64,000 nt of DNA from Actinobacteria bacterium OV320 (GCA_001298545.1 LJCX01000010.1:62001-126000); one strand, 5' to 3'; numbered from the stretch's first letter, positions 52,863 to 61,385 are shown. A program made the numbers and translations. Notes: a model not told the origin generated them from the sequence alone.

Positions 52863-54124
52863 GGGTGGGTCACCTCCGCCCCGGCGGTGGTGCGCAGCAC
52901 GAGGTCGACGAGGCCGTCGACCCGACGCAGGACGGCCGGTTCCAGGTCGCCGGGGGCGAACTCCACGCCGTAGGAGTCCTCCAGGCGCTCCACCGTCTCC
53001 ACCATCTGGAAGGAGGCGTAGCCGTCCAGCCGGCTCAGGTCGTCGGTGGCGGCGACCGCCTCGGGGGCGGCGTCGAGGACGTCGGCGACGGTTTCCACGA
53101 CCGTCCGGCGTACCTCTGTGGGTTCATGGGGCATGGTGTCTCCTGGTCCGGTGCCGGCGGCTGCTTCCACGGCGTAGCGGGCGTCCGCGCGCAGCAGTTC
53201 GACGAGGCTGGAGTGGATCTGCGGGGGTACGGGGCGGCCGCGCTGCACCCGGCGTGCGGCCAGGTAGCACTGGCCGGCCAGGTCGTCCCAGGCGGCGGCC
53301 TGATCACGGGCGGTGTGCGCAAGTGTGGAACCCGGCGCGTGGTGGGCCGCCCAGGCGGCGTGCAGGCGTCGTGAACGGTTCAGCAGCCAGGTCTCCAGCA
53401 GCAGCGCCGCGCACGCCTCCTGCTGGTCCGGGTGGTCGCGGAAGGCGGCCGCGTAGCGCTCGGGGGAGTCGCCCGCCAGCAGCAGGTCCGCGTCCTCGGC
53501 GTTCTCGGCGAGGGTCTCGGACATCGGCCTGTGGGCGGGTGGCGCGCGACGTACCGCCACCGGCAGGACGGACGAGCCGTCGAAGAGGGCGGCCGCCTTC
53601 GAGCGGTCGTAGGAGCACACCACCGGCTCCGCCCGGCCGTAAGGCGTCTCGTTGTCGTAGGCGTCCACCGCCTCGACGTGCGCACCCCCGTCCGCCGCCC
53701 TCAACAGCACACTGTGGTCCATGTGTTGGTGGCCGTGGTAGGGCAGCCACGGCATGTTCCAGGCGTCGCCCACGACGTACAGGGGGCTGCCGTCCGCGGG
53801 GAGCAGGTCCAGCAGCGCCCGGCCCTGCGTCAACGGCCGGCGCGCTTCCAGGACGAGCCCGAGAGGACCGCCCATCCACGCGATCTGGTCGGTCGGTGTC
53901 TGCTCGACGGTGGGCAGGCGTCCCCCTTCGTCGAAGCGCGGGGCGAACCGCAGCCGGCCGCCGAGTTCCAGGTGGGCGGCCGGCCCGTGGGCTGCGTGGG
54001 CGAGGACGGCGGCGTTGACCTGGATGCAGTCCAGGGCCGTGGTGTCGATGGCCCGGACGGCCTCGGTCAGCGGGTCGGTGACGACGTCAGGTCCAGGGGC
54101 GGAGGGCTTCGTCGAGGTGCTCAC
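52859..54124 (-). CDS. BtrH_N-like domain fused to an ACP-like domain
   Basis: 421 aa, GTG 54124 overlapping the stop of ACP 2. N-terminal part (about 20-180): ALDCIQVNAAVLAHAAHG with a Cys, YHGHQHMDHSVLLRAADG with His residues, and VEAVDAYDNETPYG with Asp, in the order of a BtrH_N triad. A helical middle follows. From about 340 a carrier-protein domain: VVETVADVLDAAPEAV, LDGYASFQMVETVERLED. The expected Asp before the Ser is Ala, so phosphopantetheinylation may be altered. Fusion suggests the acyl group is handed between the two domains. Confidence 0.65.
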   Translation of the reverse strand: MSTSTKPSAPGPDVVTDPLTEAVRAIDTTALDCIQVNAAVLAHAAHGPAAHLELGGRLRFAPRFDEGGRLPTVEQTPTDQIAWMGGPLGLVLEARRPLTQGRALLDLLPADGSPLYVVGDAWNMPWLPYHGHQHMDHSVLLRAADGGAHVEAVDAYDNETPYGRAEPVVCSYDRSKAAALFDGSSVLPVAVRRAPPAHRPMSETLAENAEDADLLLAGDSPERYAAAFRDHPDQQEACAALLLETWLLNRSRRLHAAWAAHHAPGSTLAHTARDQAAAWDDLAGQCYLAARRVQRGRPVPPQIHSSLVELLRADARYAVEAAAGTGPGDTMPHEPTEVRRTVVETVADVLDAAPEAVAATDDLSRLDGYASFQMVETVERLEDSYGVEFAPGDLEPAVLRRVDGLVDLVLRTTAGAEVTHP

Positions 54125-54390
54125 GCGATCCGCTCCCCGGGCCCGGCCGTGGTCCGCACGATGTCCACCAGGTCTCCGACCGTGTAGACACCGGCGAGTC
54201 GCTCGTCGGGGATGGTGATGCCGTAGGAGGTCTCGATGTCCTCCAGTACGTGCACGATCGCCATCGAGTCCATGCGCAGGTCCTGCTCCAGCCGGGTGTC
54301 GGGTGTCACGGCGGACGGATCGGCGGGTGGGTGTTCGGTGCGCGCCCGGATCAGCGGGGTCAGGGCGCGCAGGACGTCGTTCGTGGTCAT
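54121..54390 (-). CDS. Acyl carrier protein 2
   Basis: 89 aa from ATG 54390 with GGAGGAGAAC upstream. Canonical carrier protein with the Ser in LRMDSMAIVHVLEDIETSYG (quoted in full, 20 residues) and an acidic helix II. First gene of the minus-strand operon; every gene from here to 51273 overlaps the next, so they are translationally coupled. Third carrier protein of the cluster counting the fused one. Confidence 0.92.
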   Translation of the reverse strand: MTTNDVLRALTPLIRARTEHPPADPSAVTPDTRLEQDLRMDSMAIVHVLEDIETSYGITIPDERLAGVYTVGDLVDIVRTTAGPGERIA

Positions 54391-55309
54391 CAGTGAAGTT
54401 CTCCTCCGCGTGCGGCTGCGGAAAGGTGGGAGATGGTGGGCTGGCTTGCGGCCGCCGTCGCCCTGGTTACGGGCGCGTGGTCGCTGTCGCCTTCGGTGCG
54501 GGCGGGAACGGCGGGTGCGACCGCCAGGTCACGCCTCAGCACACGGAGCGCGGGGTGCGTGCGGGCAGCACGTTGTTCCGACCCGGCGTTTCACCCCGGC
54601 GTTCCACAGGGCGCCGGGCGAGATTTACTGGCGGTGTCTCATGAACCGATGGGGGCGCAACAACAAAAGCGTCCGGAGAAGGCGGACTCGGCGAAGAGGG
54701 CTCCACGCCAGGACATGCTTCTCATACAGCTCTCGTTCCATTCTTCGCCGTTCCCGCGTCGGCAGGAACCGCCCATCGAGTTGACGTAATCGAAGATACG
54801 ACTAGCCAGGCCGCTGAGATCCATGCAGGGCACACCGAGGAGTGTCCGAAAGCAAACAGCGGAAGGATCTTGTCCATTTCAAACCGGTGGGTGAAGATCG
54901 TTCGGCGCTTGTCGACCCCTCCGGCGGAATCGGCTGGTGACAAGTCGTCAACCTGCGCTCATCGTCTGCGGAACGAGCCGCCCGAGGCGTCACACCGGTC
55001 ACGGGAAGATGTTCGTTTCGCTGCAGAAACCAGCCAGAGACGGTTTTCGGCAGTTTCCCCCCGGCTGACGCGGGGACCCTGTGCTGTGCAAATACCTTGA
55101 TCCTCCTGGCGCGATCCCCATTCCCCGTGTTAGACAGTTTTCACGGGATTCACGCGCCCCGGCCGGAAGACCGCTCCGGGCGCCGACGGGCGTGCGTTCA
55201 CGCGGTTCACGCGGTCGCCCCGCCCATCCCGATCCTTCCGCTGAGCAAAATTCCGGTGAGATCTGTCCACGAAATTCTCCGCAGTGCTGTCGAATTCAGA
55301 AAGGCATCC
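54391..55309. other. 919-bp divergent control region of the carrier-protein cluster
   Basis: Separates ACP 2 (minus) from the EctA-type gene (plus). From about 54650 to 55290 the sequence is less GC-rich than its surroundings. A 64-codon Cys-containing frame on the minus strand (54639-54833) has no ribosome site. Promoters for both arms must lie here, but I cannot fix the boxes; no regulator gene is present in or near the cluster. Confidence 0.6.
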
Positions 55310-55873
55310 ATGAGCGACTCTGACGCCCTTCACCTCACCCTGCGTGCCCCTCGCCCGGCGGACGCCCCGGCGGTATGGCAACTGGTGCGCGACTCCGAGA
55401 TCCTCGACACCAACAGCCTCTACTACTACAACCTCTGGTTCCGGGACTTCGCCGACACGTCCGTCGTCGCGGCGACCGACGAGCACCGGATCATCGGCTT
55501 CGTCACCGCCTACATCCGCCCCGACCGGCCCGACACCCTGATGGCCTGGCAGTCGGCCGTCGCCCCCGATTGCCACGCGCCCGGCCTCGCCGTACGGATG
55601 ATGCACGAGCTCGCCGACCGGGCCGCCGGCCACGGAGCCATCTGCGTCGAGACGACCATCAACCCCGGCAACCGCGCCGTAGCCCTGATGATGCGGAGGT
55701 TCGCCCACGAGCGCGGACTCGACGTCCACACCGAAGTCCTGTTCAGGAGCGAGGACTTCCCCGGTGAGGAAGGGCACGCCCACCCCCCGGAAGTGCTGTA
55801 CCGGATGACCCCCGCCGTGCCGGCCCCGGCCGCGGCCGGACCTGCCGCAGCGGCCTTCGCGAGCCGTCGATGA
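55310..55873 (+). CDS. EctA-type diaminobutyrate N-acetyltransferase (GNAT)
   Basis: 187 aa from ATG 55310 with AGAAAGG upstream. The match to EctA runs through the protein: LRAPRPADAPAVWQLVRDS, ILDTNSLYYYNLWFRDFADT, GFVTAYIRPDRPDTLMAWQ, GLAVRMMHELAD, CVETTINPGNRAVAL and LYRMTP (EctA has LDxNSxYxY, PxRPDTLFVWQ, ETTVTPxN). It would acetylate the gamma-amino group of L-2,4-diaminobutyrate. The A-site RGRGLA of EctA is CHAPGLA here, so acetyl-CoA binding may differ or another acyl donor be used. Start overlaps nothing; stop overlaps the crotonase start by 4 bp. Confidence 0.82.
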   Translation: MSDSDALHLTLRAPRPADAPAVWQLVRDSEILDTNSLYYYNLWFRDFADTSVVAATDEHRIIGFVTAYIRPDRPDTLMAWQSAVAPDCHAPGLAVRMMHELADRAAGHGAICVETTINPGNRAVALMMRRFAHERGLDVHTEVLFRSEDFPGEEGHAHPPEVLYRMTPAVPAPAAAGPAAAAFASRR

Positions 55874-56700
55874 CCGACGCACCGTTCCACGTCACCGTGG
55901 CCGACGGCCTCGCCCTCGTCACCATCGCCGGCAGCGGCAAGGGCAACGCCCTCGGCGGCTCCTTCTGGGACGAGCTCCGCGACTTCATGGAGAAGGCCCG
56001 CCACCGGGACGACATCCGCGCCATCGCCCTCACCGGCGAGGGAGGAACCTTCTCGGTCGGTATGGACCTGCGGTGGTACGTCGTACGCCTCCGTCGGGCT
56101 CAGCGCTCACGGAACCCCTCCTTCATGGACGACGACGTACGCCTCCTCCAGCAGGCGGTGACCGCCGTCGCCGACTGCCCCAAGCCGGTCGTCGCCCTCA
56201 TCGACGGCGAGTGCACCGGAGCCGCCCTGGAACTGGTCAGCGCCTGCGACATCCGCTACGCCACCCGGCACGCCCATTTCGCCCTGCCCGAGGCCGAGTT
56301 GGGTGTCGTCGCCGACCTGGGCGGCCTCCAGAGACTCCCACTGCTGATCAACCAGGGACATCTGCGCGAACTGGCGTTCACCGGCCGCACCATCGACTCC
56401 CGACGCGCCAGTCAGATCGGCCTGGTCAACGACGTGTTCGCCGACCCTTCGGCCCTGCACCAGGCCGCCCGGCAGCTGACCGACGACCTGCGCCGGCATC
56501 CCGCCCACGTCCTGGAGGGGATCAAGCGCACCCTCGACATCGTCCACCAGGACGGTATACGGCGCGGCCTCGACCACTCCGCCCGATGGAACAGCATCCG
56601 CACCGGGCCCGAAGGCCTGGGTCAGGCGATGAGCGCCCGGCTGCGATGTCCCGCTCCGCCCGACGACACCGTCCGGCACCGGAGCACGACCGCGTCCTGA
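55870..56700 (+). CDS. Crotonase-family (enoyl-CoA hydratase/isomerase) protein
   Basis: 276 aa; ATG 55870 overlaps the previous stop (ATGA). Crotonase fold: NALGGSFWDELRDFMEKA, GEGGTFSVGMDLRWYV, oxyanion-hole region DGECTGAALELVSACDIRYA, and PEAELGVVADLGGLQRLP. The Glu/Asp spacing in the last motif resembles dienoyl-CoA isomerases and related hydrolases. In this cluster it could hydrate, isomerise or release an unsaturated acyl carrier-bound or CoA-bound intermediate made by the flavoprotein at 48347 (inference). Confidence 0.88.
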   Translation: MTDAPFHVTVADGLALVTIAGSGKGNALGGSFWDELRDFMEKARHRDDIRAIALTGEGGTFSVGMDLRWYVVRLRRAQRSRNPSFMDDDVRLLQQAVTAVADCPKPVVALIDGECTGAALELVSACDIRYATRHAHFALPEAELGVVADLGGLQRLPLLINQGHLRELAFTGRTIDSRRASQIGLVNDVFADPSALHQAARQLTDDLRRHPAHVLEGIKRTLDIVHQDGIRRGLDHSARWNSIRTGPEGLGQAMSARLRCPAPPDDTVRHRSTTAS

Positions 56701-56809
56701 GTCCGCATCCTGAGTCCACGCACCAGGCCCGCACACGACAACGACCCACCCCACGCTCGGCTTTCGACGACATGGCGTCACACGACACCGAGCTTCGAGG
56801 AGAACCCGC

Positions 56810-57232
56810 ATGAGCCAGCCCGCCCCGGTACGGTCCCGGCCGCTCGTCCGCGGTCTCGCACCGCGTTTCGCCCTCCTGATCGGCGACCCACGCGTGGCCT
56901 CTGCCCTGCAGGTGTCCTGCGTGGAGGACGCCATCGACGTCCATTACCCCGAGAGCGACATCAGCTGCCGCCTGCTGCTCCAGCGGGCAACCGGCCACCT
57001 GCTGTGTGCCTTCAGTGTCACGCACCTGGCCCTCGACGGCTCGGCCGAGGAACGCCACCGCATGGACCTCACGCTCGACGGCCCTCTGGGATCCGCCGCC
57101 CAGCGCGAGGCCATCCTCGACCGGATCTACGCGTTCCGGTGCGCGGCCACCGCGTCCCGCGTGCGCGCAGCCACCCGCATCGTGGGCCGCGCGAGCCGGC
57201 CGCACAGCCACTCGTACCTGACCGCGGCATAG
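56810..57232 (+). CDS. Hypothetical protein, cluster-associated
   Basis: 140 aa from ATG 56810 with GAGGAGAA upstream. Soluble, small; RGLAPRFALLIGDPRVASAL, CRLLLQRATGHLLCAFSVTH and RIYAFRCAATASRVRAATR are visible. It is not EctC: the cupin His/Glu metal ligands are absent. It lies 109 bp after the crotonase gene on the same strand and is probably cotranscribed. Function unknown. Confidence 0.68.
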   Translation: MSQPAPVRSRPLVRGLAPRFALLIGDPRVASALQVSCVEDAIDVHYPESDISCRLLLQRATGHLLCAFSVTHLALDGSAEERHRMDLTLDGPLGSAAQREAILDRIYAFRCAATASRVRAATRIVGRASRPHSHSYLTAA

Positions 57233-57306
57233 AGGAGCGGCGAGAGCACTCCGCGCGCGGGCACGCACGCACTCACTCGCGCACTCACTCACCCGTGCAT
57301 GCCCGC

Positions 57307-58008
57307 TCAGCCGAACACGCCTTCTGCGTCTTCCAGTTGGCCGGCAAGGTCGGCGAGGCCATCGGCGTACAGGTCGAACCTGTCCGCGGCGGCGGGCGGA
57401 TCGCCGACGCTCCGCGCGACATACGCGCAGCGCAGGCCGTGACGCTGTGCTCCGCGCAGATCCCAGGCGTGGGTGGCGACCATGAGCAGCCGCTCCGGCT
57501 GTCGCCCGGACGCGGCGACAGCCAGCTGGTAGACGGCCGGATCCGGCTTGTAGGTGCCGGCCTCCTCGGCGGACAGAGCGGTATGCCAGCGCAGGCCTGC
57601 GTGGGCGCTGAGTTCCAGCAGCGACGTCCGGCTCGCGTTCGACAGGCCGATCAGCCGGTACCGCTCAGTCAGCCGGTCGAGCCCTGCCACCGTATCGGGC
57701 CAGGGCGGGAGCCGGCCGCCCGACAGGGCCAGCTCCGCCGTCAGTGCGGGGTCGGCGCCGACGGCGTCCACCACGAGTTGGGCTGCCTCCCGGTCGAGAA
57801 CGTCGCTGGGCGCGTACGGCCGGACGCCCTCGCGGACACGACGCTGCTCGCCGTCGACGTGCCGCTGCCACAGCGAAAGAAGGTGCTCGACCTCGGACGA
57901 GCCGAGCGCCGGATCGAGCGCCCGAATCCCGGCGCGGATTCCGGCGGGCTCGTCGACGAGCGTGCCGAGCACGTCGAAGACGATGGCATCGATGTCCACG
58001 TTCGGCAT
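57307..58008 (-). CDS. HAD-family hydrolase (haloacid dehalogenase type II-like)
   Basis: 233 aa from ATG 58008. HAD motifs: I, AIVFDVLGTLVDE (nucleophile Asp; the second Asp of DxD is replaced by LG as in type II dehalogenases); II, LIGLSNASRT; III, Lys in EEAGTYKPDPAVYQLA; IV, MVATHAWDLRGAQRHGL. It hydrolyses small phosphate esters or 2-haloacids. It closes the region convergent with the cluster gene at 56810. Confidence 0.88.
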   Translation of the reverse strand: MPNVDIDAIVFDVLGTLVDEPAGIRAGIRALDPALGSSEVEHLLSLWQRHVDGEQRRVREGVRPYAPSDVLDREAAQLVVDAVGADPALTAELALSGGRLPPWPDTVAGLDRLTERYRLIGLSNASRTSLLELSAHAGLRWHTALSAEEAGTYKPDPAVYQLAVAASGRQPERLLMVATHAWDLRGAQRHGLRCAYVARSVGDPPAAADRFDLYADGLADLAGQLEDAEGVFG

Positions 58009-58329
58009 GAGGTGATCTCCAGGACGAGGCGAGGGCGGGTGGTGACACCGTTCGTGCCTGCTTCTGAGCTTCGGTTCTGAATAGCCTTGGCCCTCATCTC
58101 GTTCTTCAACCCCCCCCCCCGGGATCGAAGCATCCCACTTTCGCCTTCGGGCTTTCGGGCGTTCGTGCTTTCGGGGCGAGTCGTATGCGTCTCTGACGGT
58201 GTGGGGAATCTCCGATTGATGCGGCTTCCGGCTTGCCCACGAACGCGCTCAACGGTCTGCCCACTGCCCCGGAGAGTCCGAAGAGGCAAGCGGGGGCTGT
58301 GTCAGACCGCTGAGGCAGACTGTCGGCCC
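58009..58329. other. Gap with an 11-C homopolymer
   Basis: 321 bp without a gene. Carries an uninterrupted run of C at 58110-58120, followed by short TTTCGGG-type repeats (about 58138-58185). No promoter or RNA feature recognised. Confidence 0.6.
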
Positions 58330-59073
58330 ATGAGCGCACTTGACGAATATCGCGTGGCGGCTCGCAAGCGAGACGTGCCCGAGCACCTCCTCGACAGGGC
58401 GCTCCGGCTCGCCCGTCCGCGCTTGGAGCTGCGGTCGCTGGACGACTCCGATGCTCCTGTCGTCGGACAGTACGGAGGCCATCCCCAGCTTCCCCCGGAC
58501 GTTGAATGGTCCGGCTTCCCGGCTTTCGTCGCGTCGGTCGACTGTGCCGCCGTTCCGGTCGGCGAACTGGACATCCCGCTGCCGGAGGACGGGCATCTGC
58601 TGTTCTTCGCCAACAACAGCGAGCCGAGCTACGTCCCGGGGCCCACGAAGGAAGGCAGGGTGGTGTACGTCCCGGCCGGAACGGCAACGACGGAACGGGT
58701 CCCCTGCGAAGAGGACGCGTCCTACACGTTCGAGTCGTACCCCCTCCGAGGCCGGCTCGACCGGTTCATGCCCGACACCAACAACGACACCGCCGACCAG
58801 GAAACCGTGCGTCTCATCCACCCGTACCTGCAGGACTACCTGGACGAGACCATGAACGGCGAACTCACCCTGGGCGGGTATTCGAGCGTGATACATCACG
58901 ACCCGGCCCCCTGGCCCGTCACCGGCGACGAAGCATTCGTCTTGCTGGCCCACGCGGACTACGAGTTCGTGGACACTCCCCTCAGCTGCGCCGCATCCTG
59001 GCTGATCCACCCCCGGGATCTGGCCGAAGGAAACTTCGAGAACGTGCAGCTCGATATCCAGGCATACATGTGA
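58330..59073 (+). CDS. DUF1963 (YwqG-like) protein
   Basis: 247 aa from ATG 58330; the frame is open for 80 codons upstream but across the homopolymer gap. DUF1963 features: QYGGHPQLPPDVEWSGFPAF, VDCAAVPVGELDIPLPEDGHLLFFANN (in part), GYSSVIHHDPAPW and FVLLAHADYEF. The family is widespread in bacteria and of unknown function; some members are found with toxin/immunity loci. Stand-alone. Confidence 0.85.
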   Translation: MSALDEYRVAARKRDVPEHLLDRALRLARPRLELRSLDDSDAPVVGQYGGHPQLPPDVEWSGFPAFVASVDCAAVPVGELDIPLPEDGHLLFFANNSEPSYVPGPTKEGRVVYVPAGTATTERVPCEEDASYTFESYPLRGRLDRFMPDTNNDTADQETVRLIHPYLQDYLDETMNGELTLGGYSSVIHHDPAPWPVTGDEAFVLLAHADYEFVDTPLSCAASWLIHPRDLAEGNFENVQLDIQAYM

Positions 59074-59179
59074 CACCTGGTACTCCAGTCGTAGATCGTC
59101 ATATGCCGTGAGCTTGGGGTCTGTCCACGCTGGGTGAAACTCAGGTGGCCTCGGCGCACCATCTGGGTAGGGTCGGGCG

Positions 59180-59680
59180 GTGCCCGAGTTGAAACGGCTG
59201 CATGCCGGCCATGCCCCGGCGGTCCTGGCCTTCGAGCTGGCGAACCGCGCCTACTTCGCTGCCTCGGTCTCCGACCGCGGCGACGAGTTCTACGATCGGT
59301 TCACCGACCGGTTCAGCGCCTTGCTGGCTGAGCAGGAGGCGGGCATCTGCGCCTTCTACGTGCTCGTCGGCGAGGACGGCTCGATTCTGGGCCGGTTCAA
59401 CCTGTACGACTTGAAGGACGGCACTGCCGAGCTCGGCTACCGGGTTGCGCAGCAGGTCGCCGGCCGCGGCGTGGCGACGACGACCGTCCGGGAGCTGTGC
59501 CGGCTGGCGGCGGCGCGGCACGGGCTGCGCACACTGCGGGCGGGCACCTCCCGCGAGAATGTCGCGTCCCGGAAGGTGCTGACCAAGGCCGGCTTCGTCC
59601 CGGTTGGCCCGGCCGGCCCGGCCGACCTCGGTGGTAAGCCGGGCACTTGGTATCAGCGTGACCTGACGGTCCAGCCGTAG
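59180..59680 (+). CDS. GNAT acetyltransferase (RimJ/RimL type)
   Basis: 166 aa, GTG start at 59180. GNAT fold: MPELKRLHAGHAPAVLAFEL, ILGRFNLYDLKDGTAELGYR, the acetyl-CoA loop VAQQVAGRGVATTTVRELC, and ENVASRKVLTKAGFVPVG. RimJ-like proteins acetylate N-terminal or small-molecule amines. Substrate unknown. Confidence 0.88.
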   Translation: MPELKRLHAGHAPAVLAFELANRAYFAASVSDRGDEFYDRFTDRFSALLAEQEAGICAFYVLVGEDGSILGRFNLYDLKDGTAELGYRVAQQVAGRGVATTTVRELCRLAAARHGLRTLRAGTSRENVASRKVLTKAGFVPVGPAGPADLGGKPGTWYQRDLTVQP

Positions 59681-59809
59681 AGCGCGATTGATCTTGTCTG
59701 TGGACTGGCCGCAGGTACCGAAGCGGGCCCGGCAGAACCTGTTGGCCGGTGCCAAGGCCGGTGCCAACTGATTCGACGACCGGGCCGTCGTCGGCCGGCC
59801 ACCAGGCCG

Positions 59810-60025
59810 TCACTCCTGCGGCGTCTGCCGGATTTTGGCAAGCGTCAGGACACCGCCGCCGATGCCCCAGCCTGCGTCGGCTACCTCTTCGACCAGGACG
59901 AGGGTGGTGGCTCGGGCGCCGTCGCCGAAGATCTCGGCGTACAGGTCGGTGGTGCGCGTGATGATCTGCTCCTTCTGCTCTGCGGTGAGGGCGCCGGCGG
60001 GGACCTTGAAGTTCGCGAATGGCAT
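59810..60025 (-). CDS. 4-oxalocrotonate tautomerase-family protein
   Basis: 71 aa from ATG 60025 with GAAGAGAGAG upstream. After Met removal the N-terminal Pro (MPFANFKVP) would be the catalytic base. The rest fits the short beta-alpha-beta unit: LTAEQKEQIITRTTDLYAEIFG, TTLVLVEEVADAGWGIGG. Divergent from the HTH regulator at 60192, which may control it. Confidence 0.85.
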   Translation of the reverse strand: MPFANFKVPAGALTAEQKEQIITRTTDLYAEIFGDGARATTLVLVEEVADAGWGIGGGVLTLAKIRQTPQE

Positions 60026-60191
60026 GGTGCTCTCTCTTCGTGCGGGGGCGCCGGAGCTGCTCACCATGAGCAGCAGGCGGACCCTGAGGGGGCAACCATC
60101 CGCCCGAGTCACCAGCTCCGGCCAGGGCTGAGCCCACCCAGGGGTCACCAGCCCCTGGCTCGGACCCCGTCGCAGAGGCGACGATGAGCGG

Positions 60192-61079
60192 GTGAACCTT
60201 CCCGAACTTGCGGCATTTCTCAGGACCCGGCGTGATCGGATCCGGCCGGCCGACGTCGGCCTGCCCGTCGGGCCCCGACGCCGGGTGCCGGGTCTGCGGC
60301 GCGAGGAGGTCGCGCAACTGGCGGGCCTGTCGGCCGACTACTACACCGAGCTGGAGCGGGGACGCGGCGCCCAGCCCTCGTCCCAGACACTGTCCGCCCT
60401 CGCCCGGGCGCTGCGGCTGGACGGCGACCAGCGTGATCACCTGTTCCATCTCGCCGACCGGCCGCTGCCCGCGTCGGCGCACGGCACGAGCGCGCGGCAC
60501 GTCCAGCCCGCCCTGCTCGGGTTGCTGGACCGGCTGGCCACCACCCCGGCCCAGGTCATCACCGACCTGCACGAGACCCTCGTCCAGAACGAGCTGGCCG
60601 TGGCGCTGCTCGGCCGGGCGCCGGAACCGCGTGGCCCCGCGACCGGCTTCGCGTATCGCTGGTTCACCGATTCGGCTGCCCGCGCGATCTACCCTTCCGA
60701 GGACCATCCGCATCACTCCCGGGTCTTCGTCGCCGACCTACAGGCAGTCGCCGCCCGCCGGAGCCGCGACACCGAAGTCGTCGGAATGACGGCCGCCCTG
60801 CGGCGGCGGAGCGCGGAGTTCGCCGCCCTGTGGGACACCCACGACGTAGGCCTGCGCCGCACCGATCACAAGCGCATAGTGCACCCCACGCTGGGCGTCA
60901 TCGAGTTGGACTGCCACAGCCTGTTCAGCGAGGACGGCCGACAGCGCCTCCTGTGGTTCACGGCCCCGCCCGGTACCGAGGGCGCCGCTCAGCTCGAGCT
61001 GCTCCGCGTCATCGGCACGCAGGACATGGCGGCGACCGAGGGCGCCTCCCGCACCGAAGGCGGCGTCCACGCGGGCTGA
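60192..61079 (+). CDS. HTH regulator, XRE family with MmyB-like ligand domain
   Basis: 295 aa, GTG start at 60192 (an out-of-frame ATG at 60184 stops at once). N-terminal HTH: LRTRRDRIRPADVGLP, RREEVAQLAGLSADYYTELERGRGAQPS. C-terminal MmyB-like PAS domain: VITDLHETLVQNELAVALLG, FAYRWFTDSAARAIYP and KRIVHPTLGVIELDCHSLFS. These bind fatty acids or similar ligands and often regulate a divergent small enzyme gene, here the tautomerase. Confidence 0.9.
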   Translation: MNLPELAAFLRTRRDRIRPADVGLPVGPRRRVPGLRREEVAQLAGLSADYYTELERGRGAQPSSQTLSALARALRLDGDQRDHLFHLADRPLPASAHGTSARHVQPALLGLLDRLATTPAQVITDLHETLVQNELAVALLGRAPEPRGPATGFAYRWFTDSAARAIYPSEDHPHHSRVFVADLQAVAARRSRDTEVVGMTAALRRRSAEFAALWDTHDVGLRRTDHKRIVHPTLGVIELDCHSLFSEDGRQRLLWFTAPPGTEGAAQLELLRVIGTQDMAATEGASRTEGGVHAG

Positions 61080-61306
61080 GGGCAGCCGGCCGCTCCGGAA
61101 CCGCCCGAGCGGCAGACCCGTCTCGTGACCATCGCCACACCCGTGCCCGCGGGGCGTAGCTCTCCGCGGCCTTCGACCTCGGGTTCATCCCCCAGGACGG
61201 CGGCGCACCGGACGTTTTCGCCCACTGCTCCAAAGGCTCCGGCAATGGCTACCGGGAGCCGCCCGGCGCAGCGCCCCGCGGATCACGTGTAGGGTGGCAT
61301 TACCGA

Positions 61307-61380
61307 CGCGGGGTGGAGCAGCTCGGTAGCTCGCTGGGCTCATAACCCAGAGGTCGCAGGTTCAAATCCTGTCCCCGCTA
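61307..61380 (+). tRNA. Initiator tRNA-fMet (CAT)
   Basis: 74-nt cloverleaf, anticodon CAT at 61341-61343. The anticodon stem ends in three G-C pairs (GGG before and CCC after the loop), and the first base C faces T, an unpaired 1-72 position; both mark initiator rather than elongator tRNA-Met. The T arm reads GCAGGTTCAAATCCTGT. CCA is not encoded, as usual in Streptomyces. Confidence 0.95.
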
Positions 61381-61385
61381 CGAAA

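Noticed and set aside
54639..54833. 64-codon Cys-containing frame ending in FCCCAPIGS, possible RiPP precursor
   Set aside because: No ribosome site, no modification or export genes of a RiPP system nearby, and it lies in a noncoding control region.
54900..55100. Possible gamma-butyrolactone receptor (ARE-like) site, AAACCGG half
   Set aside because: Only a half site with no matching inverted partner.
42788..56700. Reading the cluster as an ordinary ectoine locus
   Set aside because: No EctC cupin or EctD hydroxylase in the window, and the two Ect-like genes are separated by a carrier-protein operon.
59741..59767. Hairpin-like GTTGGC...GCCAAC between convergent GNAT and tautomerase genes
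   Set aside because: Only a 6-bp stem with a long loop of direct repeats; too weak to call a terminator.
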